Source: Gimesia benthica
GTDB taxonomy: Bacteria; Planctomycetota; Planctomycetia; Planctomycetales; Planctomycetaceae
DNA length: 64,000 bases
Direction: 5' to 3'
Assembly: GCF_009720525.1 (NCBI RefSeq)
Contig: NZ_CP043930.1
Span: 7,080,001 to 7,144,000 of the forward strand
The notes beneath the pieces are model-generated. The model made no database searches and had not been told where the DNA came from. It was given only the letters and a program-made list of their open reading frames with translations. The translations under genes and the position numbers were made by a program. Below are positions 1 through 7,920 of the stretch, one piece after another (within the stretch, counting starts at the first letter, position 1; each line of letters opens with the position of its first letter).

Positions 1-477
1 TTGCCATTGTTAGACACTTACTTTGCACTAGCGAATTCCCTGGCATCGGATAACGAAAAACTTGCATTGGCAACAGGTCCTAAGTTGCGTCAGGTACTCG
101 GTACGATCCAAACATCGCATCTGAATGAGAAAGCATTAACAGTTTGGCAGAAAGAATTTGGCAATCTCAGCAAGATTACAGATCAAGTCATCGAGGCTAA
201 AGACATTAAATCGATGAGAGAAGCGTTCACTTTACTTTCAGAAGAAATCTTGGTCGTTATAAAGACGTTTGAAGTAGGAAATAATCGGCCTCTCTACGAA
301 CTGCATTGTCCGATGGCATTCAAGGGGCGTGGAGCGATTTGGCTCCAGAATAATGACCAGATCAGAAATCCCTATTTCGGAGCCACAATGCTCAAGTGTG
401 CGGATCGAGTCAACTTGATTTCGTTCGACAAGGAAAAACAGGGAGCTCACACCAACCATAAGGGACATAGTCACTAA
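1..477 (+). CDS. CusB-like RND efflux adaptor, C-terminal part (DUF3347 domain), truncated by window edge
   Basis: This is the end of a gene that begins upstream of the window. The 158 visible residues match the DUF3347 domain found at the C-terminus of many CusB/CzcB-type periplasmic adaptors: an alpha-helical stretch, then the motif ELHCPMA, then WLQNNDQIRNPYFGATMLKC. The HCPM and ML-x-C residues are the likely copper/silver ligands, and the tail ends GHSH, also metal-binding in character. The next gene, 26 bases downstream on the same strand, is the CusA-like pump, so the two form an adaptor-pump operon. The TTG at position 1 is probably just an internal Leu codon. Family call is strong; the metal (Cu/Ag rather than Co/Zn) is inferred from the ligands. 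Confidence 0.85.
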   Translation: MPLLDTYFALANSLASDNEKLALATGPKLRQVLGTIQTSHLNEKALTVWQKEFGNLSKITDQVIEAKDIKSMREAFTLLSEEILVVIKTFEVGNNRPLYELHCPMAFKGRGAIWLQNNDQIRNPYFGATMLKCADRVNLISFDKEKQGAHTNHKGHSH

Positions 478-503
478 AAACCGTAGGGCATCCCTGTCCA
501 TGA

Positions 504-3500
504 ATGTCAACAGGAAAAATGATGGTAACTGATTCCGAAAATCCCAATCTAGTACCTGAGCCGCATTCTTTGCTCGACAAGACTATCTGGTTCTGCCTGA
601 ATAATAAACTGGTTGTCTTGTTGATGGTGATTGTAATCCTCGTCTGGGGCGCGATGGTGGCTCCATTCGATTGGGACTTGGGTAGCCTACCACGCGATCC
701 AGTGCCGGTAGATGCAATTCCTGACATTGGCGAGAACCAGCAAATCGTTTTCACGCAGTGGATGGGGCGTTCACCTCAAGATGTCGAAGACCAAATTGGG
801 TATCCGCTCACAGTTGCCTTGCTCGGCCTCCCCGAGGTCAAGACGATCCGTAGTTACTCGATGTTTGGTTTCTCCACGATCTATGTGATCTTCAACGAAA
901 AAGCCGAGTTCTATTGGTCTCGTACGCGAGTACTGGAGAAGCTCAACAGTTTACCCACAGGGACGCTCCCTGAAGGCGTTCAACCAACACTAGGACCTGA
1001 CGCAACCGCCCTCGGTCAGATTTTTTGGTATACGCTCGAAGGATACGATCCGGATGGAAACGTTGTAGGAGGCTGGGACCTGCACGAGTTGAGAACCACA
1101 CAAGATTGGTATGTTCGTTACGCACTGAATTCAGCGGAAGGTATCAGTGAAGTCGCTTCGATTGGTGGATTTGTCCAGGAATATCAAATTGACGTTGACC
1201 CCGACGCCATGCGAGCAAATAAAGTAAGCCTGGGAGAAGTATTTAATGCCGTTCGTATGACGAACGTAGATGTCGGCGCACGTACGATCGAGTTGAATAA
1301 AGCGGAATACGTCGTTCGTGGCTTGGGTTTTATTAAGCAAGTTGAAGACCTTGAAAAAACGGTTCTCAAAGTTCATGACAACGTCCCCATCACGATCAAG
1401 GACGTTGCGAAAGTGACTTTGGGGCCCGCGCTTCGGCGTGGTGCGCTCGATAAAGAAGGTGCAGAAGTTGTTGGCGGCGTATGCGTTGTCCGCTATGGTT
1501 ACAACCCTCTAGCGGCGATCAAGAACGTCAAGAGAATGATCGGCGAGGTATCACCGGGGCTGCCAACTAAGGTATTGATCGACTTCAAGAAAACAACGCG
1601 AAAGGAGATCACACAGTACGCAAAGGCACATGGCTTCGATGCCTATGAAAACGATTTACTTAACAACAGCGCATGGGTTCAGCATTTACGATCCTTGGAC
1701 CGCAACAAGCGACCCGAGTGGGCTACGATCAGTCAGATCACTGTTGTCCCTTTCTATGACCGCACTGGATTGATCTATGAGACGCTTGGGACACTGAATA
1801 CTGCGCTCACTGAAGAAATTCTAGTAACAATCATCGTCATTCTGATCAGCGTCATGCACCTGCGAAGTTCTGTGTTAATCAGTGCTCTGTTACCACTCGC
1901 CGTGCTGATGTGTTTCATCGGGATGAAAACCTTCGGCGTAGACGCGAATATTGTAGCGCTTTCTGGTATTGCCATCGCCATCGGCACAATGGTCGATATG
2001 GGGATTATTCTCTGTGAGAATATTCTCAAACATCTGGAAGAAGCTGATCCAGACGAAGACCGATTGAAAGTCATTTTTAATGCGTCGCGCGAAGTGGCAG
2101 GCGCAGTGTTGACGGCTGTCTCCACGACCATTATCAGCTTCTTGCCGGTATTTACGATGATCGGTGCTGAAGGCAAACTATTCAAACCATTGGCGTTTAC
2201 CAAGACTTTTGCTTTGATTGCATCAGTCATTGTAGCCTTAACGATTATTCCACCAGTCGCTCACGTATTGTTTACGGGGCGCTTACGTTCTGAAGCACTC
2301 AGGCGGTATCTCCACTGGAGTGTGATCATAGTTGGTATGGTTACCCTTCTGCTCGCTATTCTAGCCGCTATGCCTATGAGTTCAGACAGCTCGATAACTT
2401 ACTTTTCTATTCCGTGGTGGGTCGGAGCTATTGTAATGGCATTAGGCACGTACAAACTGCTGGAATCCCGGATACCTAAAAGTCTGCATCAGTTTGGTCC
2501 CTGGTCCGCGAATGGCGTTGCTGTGGTAGTGGTGGGGCTGATTTTGACCGATCACTGGCTTCCGTTAGGACCGGACAAGGGTTTTGTTCGGAACCTGATA
2601 TTCGTTGTCCTGTTGATTGGTGGTTTGCTGGCGTTCTTCCAAATCTTTCAGCGATTCATCTACGAACCGCTGCTGCGCTGGTGTCTAAGAAACAAGGCAC
2701 TCTTTCTAATGATCCCCATTGTGATACTGATGCTTGGAAGCTGCGTCTGGTTGGGATTTGATCGTGTTTTCGGGTTTTTCCCCGCGCCGATTCGTAACTC
2801 GACTCCTTGGAAAGCGGTCGCCAATACATTGCCAGGGCTAGGCAAAGAATTTATGCCCCCTCTAGACGAAGGATCGTTCCTTTACATGCCAACCACGATG
2901 CCGCATGCATCAATCGGCGAGGCAATGGACGTGCTTCAACTTCAAGACCGCCTGTTGATTTCGATCCCGGAAGTAGAATCTGTTGTCGGCAAGGTAGGCC
3001 GTGTGGACAGTCCGCTTGATCCCGCCCCCATCTCGATGATCGAAACAGTCATCACATACAAGTCTGAATATGTAACGAATAAGGAAGGGCATCGTCTTAA
3101 GTTCCGTTATGATGATACCAAGAGCGATTTCATTCGGGACGAAAAAGGGAATCTTATTGAAGACCCCAACGGACGAGCATTCCGTCAATGGCGTGACCAC
3201 ATTCGCTCTCCCAACGATATCTGGAAGGAGATCACCGCTGCGGCAGATTTGCCAGGCACAACATCTGCACCGAAGTTGCAGCCGATAGCTGCGCGAATTG
3301 TGATGCTGCAGAGTGGTATGAGAGCGCCGATGGGTCTCAAGGTGAAAGGCCCTGATTTGGAAACCATCGAGCGTGTGGCGCTGGACATCGAACAACTTCT
3401 GAAAAAAGTACCCTCTGTAGAGGCATCAGCTGTAATTGCAGATCGAATTGTTGGCAAACCATACCTGGAAATCGATATCGACCGCGATGCTATAAAACGA

Positions 3501-4535
3501 TATGGTTTGCACATCCGCACTGTACAGGATGTGATTGAAGTTGCCATCGGTGGGCAGAAAATCACGACGACAGTGGAGGGCCGCGAACGTTACCCAGTGA
3601 GAGTACGTTACGCACGTGAGCTACGCGACGAGATCGAGACACTTGACCGTATACTCGTACCTACACCGGCAGGACAGCAAATTCCACTCGAACAACTCGC
3701 CAAAATTCGTTACACGCGCGGTCCGCAGACCATCAAGAGCGAAGACACGTTTTTGTTAGGCTATGTGTTGTTCGACATGAAGCCTGGTAATGCCGAGGTC
3801 GATGTAGTTGAAGAATGCCAACGCTACTTAAAACAAAAGATTGATGATGGTACATTGGTTCTTCCGCCGGGAGTCAGTTACGCTTTTGCGGGTAGCTATG
3901 AAAATCAAATTCGCTCGCAAAAAACACTGATGGTCGTTTTGCCTTTAGCTCTGTTTGTCATCTTTTTGATCTTGTATTTTCAATTTCGCTCGGTCATCAC
4001 CACTTCACTTGTATTCAGCGGTATCATGATTGCCTGGTCTGGCGGATTTATCATGCTTTGGCTGTATGGCCAATCATGGTTTTTAGATTTCAATCTATTC
4101 GACACCAATATGCGGACTCTGTTCCAAGTTCACCAAATCAATCTAAGCGTCGCAGTCTGGGTCGGCTTCTTGGCATTATTTGGGATTGCGTCCGACGATG
4201 GCGTGGTAATCACATCCTATCTCGATCAAAGTTTTCGAAAACGACGCATCAGCTCCGTCAAAGAAGCGCGTGATGCAACTCTCGCAGCTGGCGTGCGTCG
4301 CGTCCGACCATGCTTGATGACAACCGCGACAACGATCCTGGCCTTGATCCCTGTGCTTACATCCACGGGCCGTGGCTCTGACATTATGGTTCCGATGGCG
4401 ATACCCAGCTTTGGTGGCATGCTGATCGAAGTCATGACGATGCTGGTCGTGCCCGTGCTCTATTGCAGTGTGATGGAATGGAAACTTAAGCTGGGAATCG
4501 AAGACCCGCGTTTTGAGGAAGATGCAAAAGCGTAA
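504..4535 (+). CDS. cusA: CusA/CzcA-family heavy-metal RND efflux pump, enlarged
   Basis: Inner-membrane proton-driven pump that passes metal ions (probably Cu/Ag) to an adaptor and TolC-type channel. Visible family marks are an N-terminal membrane segment, VDAIPDIGENQ, a GIAIAIGTMVDMG transmembrane-4 motif with the charged residue, FMPPLDEGSFLYMPTTMP (about residue 785), and GIASDDGVV near residue 1227. At 1343 residues it is roughly 300 longer than classical CusA (about 1050). The extra length sits at about residues 355-440 (a soluble insert) and 590-715 (additional membrane segments). An AGGA box lies 6 bases before the ATG at 522, so translation may start there rather than at 504. It follows the CusB-like gene directly. 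Confidence 0.92.
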   Translation: MSTGKMMVTDSENPNLVPEPHSLLDKTIWFCLNNKLVVLLMVIVILVWGAMVAPFDWDLGSLPRDPVPVDAIPDIGENQQIVFTQWMGRSPQDVEDQIGYPLTVALLGLPEVKTIRSYSMFGFSTIYVIFNEKAEFYWSRTRVLEKLNSLPTGTLPEGVQPTLGPDATALGQIFWYTLEGYDPDGNVVGGWDLHELRTTQDWYVRYALNSAEGISEVASIGGFVQEYQIDVDPDAMRANKVSLGEVFNAVRMTNVDVGARTIELNKAEYVVRGLGFIKQVEDLEKTVLKVHDNVPITIKDVAKVTLGPALRRGALDKEGAEVVGGVCVVRYGYNPLAAIKNVKRMIGEVSPGLPTKVLIDFKKTTRKEITQYAKAHGFDAYENDLLNNSAWVQHLRSLDRNKRPEWATISQITVVPFYDRTGLIYETLGTLNTALTEEILVTIIVILISVMHLRSSVLISALLPLAVLMCFIGMKTFGVDANIVALSGIAIAIGTMVDMGIILCENILKHLEEADPDEDRLKVIFNASREVAGAVLTAVSTTIISFLPVFTMIGAEGKLFKPLAFTKTFALIASVIVALTIIPPVAHVLFTGRLRSEALRRYLHWSVIIVGMVTLLLAILAAMPMSSDSSITYFSIPWWVGAIVMALGTYKLLESRIPKSLHQFGPWSANGVAVVVVGLILTDHWLPLGPDKGFVRNLIFVVLLIGGLLAFFQIFQRFIYEPLLRWCLRNKALFLMIPIVILMLGSCVWLGFDRVFGFFPAPIRNSTPWKAVANTLPGLGKEFMPPLDEGSFLYMPTTMPHASIGEAMDVLQLQDRLLISIPEVESVVGKVGRVDSPLDPAPISMIETVITYKSEYVTNKEGHRLKFRYDDTKSDFIRDEKGNLIEDPNGRAFRQWRDHIRSPNDIWKEITAAADLPGTTSAPKLQPIAARIVMLQSGMRAPMGLKVKGPDLETIERVALDIEQLLKKVPSVEASAVIADRIVGKPYLEIDIDRDAIKRYGLHIRTVQDVIEVAIGGQKITTTVEGRERYPVRVRYARELRDEIETLDRILVPTPAGQQIPLEQLAKIRYTRGPQTIKSEDTFLLGYVLFDMKPGNAEVDVVEECQRYLKQKIDDGTLVLPPGVSYAFAGSYENQIRSQKTLMVVLPLALFVIFLILYFQFRSVITTSLVFSGIMIAWSGGFIMLWLYGQSWFLDFNLFDTNMRTLFQVHQINLSVAVWVGFLALFGIASDDGVVITSYLDQSFRKRRISSVKEARDATLAAGVRRVRPCLMTTATTILALIPVLTSTGRGSDIMVPMAIPSFGGMLIEVMTMLVVPVLYCSVMEWKLKLGIEDPRFEEDAKA

Positions 4536-4730
4536 CCTTCGACGAAGCTGTTTAAAACAGCAATTGCTTATCAGTGCTTTTCTATTACGCGGTTTATACT
4601 CAGATGAAATTCTAATATTTATCGAGTTGTAATCCCACTTCTCGTGGAATGTCCCCTTTGTTTTTCGTCGATATTTGAATAGCACTCTCTTTTTTCGAAG
4701 TGTGAATATAGCAAATTATTCGATTTAGCC

Positions 4731-4762
4731 TTGACCCTGTAGTATGGTACAGGCTCGATAAT
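4731..4762 (+). promoter_or_regulatory. MerR-type promoter/operator of the first MerR operon
   Basis: TTGACC (4731-4736) and GATAAT (4757-4762) are separated by 20 bases, the over-long spacer typical of promoters that MerR-family activators untwist. The spacer holds the dyad CCTGTA-GTATGG-TACAGG. It sits 24 bases upstream of the regulator's start, which fits autoregulation together with the downstream transporter gene. Confidence 0.85.
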
Positions 4763-4785
4763 ATCTATAGATGAAGGAAACAACC

Positions 4786-5211
4786 ATGAAACTACTAACA
4801 ATCGGAAAGGTAGCCGAGCAGGCTGGAGTCGGTATTGAAACCGTTAGATTCTACGAGCGCGAAGGCTTGTTAGAGAAACCAACCCGCTCTGCATCGGGTT
4901 ACCGACAGTTCAATGTTGATGTTGTCAAACGACTCACGTTTATTAGCCGGGCCAAGGAACTTGGATTTACGTTGAAAGAAATCAAGGAACTCCTATCGTT
5001 GCGAGTGGATTCAGAAATCTGTTGTGAGGATGTAAAGGCCAAAGTTGACGTGAAGATAGCCGACATCGAAAGCAAAATTGCTACTCTCCACAAGATCAAG
5101 AAAGCCCTGGTTCGACTTTCCACGGCGTGTGGAAAGAGAAAGCAGACAGCCGAATGCGCCATTTTAGAAGCACTTGACGGTAGAAAGTCAACACTAACTC
5201 GAAAAGAATGA
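4786..5211 (+). CDS. merR: MerR-family metal-responsive regulator
   Basis: Transcriptional regulator of 141 residues. The N-terminal winged helix reads TIGKVAEQAGVGIETVRFYE, followed by a long dimerisation helix and a metal loop. Metal ligands look complete for a Hg/Zn/Pb/Cd-type member: a Cys pair in SEICCEDV (C79/C82-like) plus two Cys nine residues apart in ACGKRKQTAEC. The start at 4786 is preferred over 4771 because AAGGAA lies 6 bases upstream of it. Its stop overlaps the next start (ATGA), so regulator and transporter are translationally coupled. Preceded by the 20-base-spacer promoter. The exact metal is not decided by sequence; mercury is favoured because the partner is MerT-like. 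Confidence 0.9.
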   Translation: MKLLTIGKVAEQAGVGIETVRFYEREGLLEKPTRSASGYRQFNVDVVKRLTFISRAKELGFTLKEIKELLSLRVDSEICCEDVKAKVDVKIADIESKIATLHKIKKALVRLSTACGKRKQTAECAILEALDGRKSTLTRKE

Positions 5212-6320
5212 CTATGGAACTCACTATGTCCAGGACAGCCACTTGCCCAGAATGTGGCGGCAAAAGCAAAGGAGTAAAACCACTCACACTTAGGGCGTTG
5301 CTCAAGAATGAATTCGTGAGCAACGTTGATGACGTGGAATACAAATTTTGTAATGCCACTGGGTGCAGTGTCGTTTATTTCGCCGACAGCCAGACTTTCA
5401 CAAAAGATCAGCTCAAAGTACCAGTGGGAGTGAAAGAGACGCGCGGCGCACGGCCTTTGTGCTACTGCTTTGGATATTCTATAGCCACGATCAAAAAGGA
5501 ACTTGAAACAAAAGGCCGGTCGGATGCTCTAGACGACATTCGGAAGAAGATGAATAATCCTGGTTGCCGATGTAAAACCGAGAATCCAGCGGGCGCATGC
5601 TGTCTTGGCAGTGTTACTAAAGGTATCGCCATTGCCACATCAGAATTAGACAAATCATCCAGCAAGTCGAATAGAGCGGATACCATAACAAAAGTAGGAA
5701 CGATCCTATCTGCGATTATGGCATCCAGTTGTTGTTGGTTGCCTTTGCTATTGATTTTGTTCGGTTTTTCAGGTGCGGGGATTGCTGGCGTTTTAGAATC
5801 ATACCGGCCAGTATTCAGCACTTTAACAATCGGTTTTTTGACGGCAGCATTTTATTTTACTTACTGGCCCAAGCAGACGGTCACGGGTGGCGCCTATTGT
5901 ATCACCGATTGTTGCTCTAACTCCGGCACCTCGAAACGTAATCGATTTAATATGATGTCCATGAACAAAATCATGTTGTGGGCCGTGACGGTTGTTGCCG
6001 TTGTGTTTATGTTGTTCCCAAATTACATAGGTTTCATCTTGGCCAGGAGAGAAAGCGACGAGGTAATCACATCAAGTAACCCACTCATCAAAACGACCTT
6101 CGTAGCCATCGAAGGAATGCACTGCGAAGGTTGTGCTGCGATTGCTGAGAAGTCGATTATGGATGTGCCGGGAGTGTTAGCAGTAAAAGTGGACTATACC
6201 GGGAAATATGCAAACATCGCTACAGAATCATGCTGTAGTTTTCCAAATGAAGACATCCTGAATGCAATACAAACCGCCGGTTATACCGGCAAAATTCCAA
6301 AAGCAGTTGAAAACAATTAA
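5208..6320 (+). CDS. Three-part fusion: CopZ-N-type Cys-rich domain, MerT-like membrane domain, HMA domain
   Basis: A 370-residue protein that joins parts usually found separately. Residues about 10-135 are Cys-rich (CPECGG, FCNATGC, CYCFGY, CRCKTENPAGACC) and resemble the zinc/[2Fe-2S] N-terminal domain of Archaeoglobus-type CopZ. Residues about 160-225 are membrane helices with the SSCCWLP motif, the vicinal Cys pair of mercuric transporters (MerT). Another membrane segment follows at about 250, then an HMA domain with GMHCEGCAA (about residue 302), equivalent to MerP/Atx1. It would receive metal outside and relay it through the membrane to the Cys-rich domain. It overlaps the merR gene by four bases. 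Transport direction and metal are inferred; no mercuric reductase gene is seen in the window. Confidence 0.82.
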   Translation: MTMELTMSRTATCPECGGKSKGVKPLTLRALLKNEFVSNVDDVEYKFCNATGCSVVYFADSQTFTKDQLKVPVGVKETRGARPLCYCFGYSIATIKKELETKGRSDALDDIRKKMNNPGCRCKTENPAGACCLGSVTKGIAIATSELDKSSSKSNRADTITKVGTILSAIMASSCCWLPLLLILFGFSGAGIAGVLESYRPVFSTLTIGFLTAAFYFTYWPKQTVTGGAYCITDCCSNSGTSKRNRFNMMSMNKIMLWAVTVVAVVFMLFPNYIGFILARRESDEVITSSNPLIKTTFVAIEGMHCEGCAAIAEKSIMDVPGVLAVKVDYTGKYANIATESCCSFPNEDILNAIQTAGYTGKIPKAVENN

Positions 6321-6388
6321 CTCTGTTCGTCTGTTTGCAGGTATGTAGCCTGCCAGATGGTCGAACGCTTTGTAAAATGGAGGTTGTC

Positions 6389-6559
6389 ATGAGAAATAAA
6401 TGGTTGTGGGCGGCGTTAATTGCATTACCTTTGGGGGTTGGTGGTTTAGTCTATACTGATGTGCGCGCCAACGCTGACACTCAAAGCAACAGTGCCGATT
6501 TTGTCTGCCCAATCACGGGTGAGGAACTTCCTTGCCCCAAGTGTTGTCCACTCAATTGA
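6389..6559 (+). CDS. Small exported Cys-rich peptide (56 aa)
   Basis: A 56-residue peptide with an N-terminal hydrophobic segment (WLWAALIALPLGVGGLVY) and a short Cys-rich tail, CPITGEELPCPKCCPLN. GGAGG lies 6 bases before the ATG at 6389, making this start better than the in-frame upstream GTG/ATG candidates. It is the last gene before a strong hairpin, in the same direction as merR and the MerT-like fusion, so it is probably co-transcribed with them. The four Cys in 17 residues suggest metal binding or scavenging at the membrane or in the periplasm. I recognise no named family. Confidence 0.7.
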   Translation: MRNKWLWAALIALPLGVGGLVYTDVRANADTQSNSADFVCPITGEELPCPKCCPLN

Positions 6560-6580
6560 GTGAGGAAAGATCGTCGGCAA

Positions 6581-6618
6581 AAGCGATTCCCGATGTAATG
6601 AATCATCGGGAATCGTTT
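6581..6618. terminator. Hairpin terminator after the merR operon
   Basis: A perfect 12-bp stem (CGATTCCCGATG, 6584-6595, with its complement at 6604-6615) extends to about 15 bp with a G-U pair and flanking A/T pairs. The loop is 8 bases. It lies between convergent genes, the merR operon and ackA, and could end transcription from both sides. The T-run is weak (TTTGCTGTCGTTT). Confidence 0.7.
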
Positions 6619-6710
6619 GCTGTCGTTTCATAACTCGCTATATCCAGTGACAAACTACCTCAAAATGTTCATTTATATTAGAACCCTTTAATACGATCAT
6701 GTTCATCTGC

Positions 6711-7910
6711 CTATCTGGACTGAGATAATTCTAAGAGTCGTTCTGTTTCGCGTGCGATCATGTGTTCTTCGCGAGTTTGAATGAGTAAAATGCGACCTGC
6801 TGACTGGATTGTTGCGAGATCACAATCCGCATGAGCACTTTGATTTTTGACCTCGTCAAGTTTCAGCCCAAGAAATGGTAGTTTGTCACATACGCAGCTT
6901 CGCAACAGCGGAGAATGTTCACCGATACCGGCAGTAAAGACTAAGCCATCGATGCCTCCCAGCAAAACCGCAAGAGAACCAATGGTTGACTGGATTCGCT
7001 CTGTAAACAATTTCATCGCCAGTTGAGCGCGTTCGTTTTTGGCTTGGGATGCCTGTTCAATTTGGCGAAAGTCAGAGGAAATTCCCGACACTCCAAGCAA
7101 ACCAGATTGATGATTCAAACTTTGATCGAGCTGCTCAGGATCGAAGTCTTTTTGTTTCATCAAGTAAATCAAGATTCCAGGATCGATCGAGCCGCTGCGG
7201 GTACCCATCATTAACCCTTCCAGCGGTGTGAACCCCATCGTTGTAGCCAAAGGGCGTCCGCCATGCACGGCAGTCGCAGAGCAGCCGTTGCCTAGATGAC
7301 ATATTACCAATCGAAGAGAATCGTCGTATTGCCGACCAAGCACTTCTGCGGCACGTGTCGAACAGTATTGATGGCTGATCCCGTGAAAGCCAAATCGACG
7401 AATACCGTATTGTTCATACCATTCGTAAGGGATTGGATAAACATAAGCACTCGGCGGCAAATCAGCAAAAAAAGCAGTATCAAACACAGCGACATGCATA
7501 GCTTCTGGAAGATATTTTTGTGCTGCTTTAATCGTCATCAATGCTGGTGGATTGTGTAGCGGGGCGAGTTTGGAGACTTGTTCTAACGATTGAAGAACCT
7601 GTTCGTTAATGAGCGTTGGCTGGCAGAAATATGTACCGCCGTGAACGATGCGATGACCGACAGCTCGAATCGATTCGCCCAGGTTGATGTCTGCCAACAC
7701 ATGCAGAATCCATTTAACGGCCTCATGATTATTCGAAATATCCGAATGAGATTGCGTTTGACTCGCTGCTTGAGTTTGTAATTCTAATATGACTTTTTCA
7801 GATTGAGTTTGCCAATCTATCACACCTCTGGCAAGTTGTTCGTGAGCCAGTTCATCGAACAGAGCGAATTTGAGCGTACTAGATCCGGCATTCAGCACGA
7901 GAATCGACAT
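6711..7910 (-). CDS. ackA: Acetate kinase
   Basis: Converts acetyl phosphate and ADP to acetate and ATP in the cytoplasm. The 399-residue length is normal for the family. Motifs seen: N-terminal SILVLNAGSSTLKFALF, GHRIVHGG, FDTAFF, YGIRRFGFHGISHQY, ICHLGNGCS, and GFTPLEGLMMGTRSGSIDP. The start at 7910 is chosen because GAGG lies 9 bases upstream and the protein then begins at the conserved N-terminus; a longer frame reaches 7976. It follows phosphoketolase by 10 bases on the same strand, so acetyl phosphate made by that enzyme is used directly here for ATP synthesis. Confidence 0.96.
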   Translation of the reverse strand: MSILVLNAGSSTLKFALFDELAHEQLARGVIDWQTQSEKVILELQTQAASQTQSHSDISNNHEAVKWILHVLADINLGESIRAVGHRIVHGGTYFCQPTLINEQVLQSLEQVSKLAPLHNPPALMTIKAAQKYLPEAMHVAVFDTAFFADLPPSAYVYPIPYEWYEQYGIRRFGFHGISHQYCSTRAAEVLGRQYDDSLRLVICHLGNGCSATAVHGGRPLATTMGFTPLEGLMMGTRSGSIDPGILIYLMKQKDFDPEQLDQSLNHQSGLLGVSGISSDFRQIEQASQAKNERAQLAMKLFTERIQSTIGSLAVLLGGIDGLVFTAGIGEHSPLLRSCVCDKLPFLGLKLDEVKNQSAHADCDLATIQSAGRILLIQTREEHMIARETERLLELSQSR

Positions 7911-7920
7911 TGAATCAACC

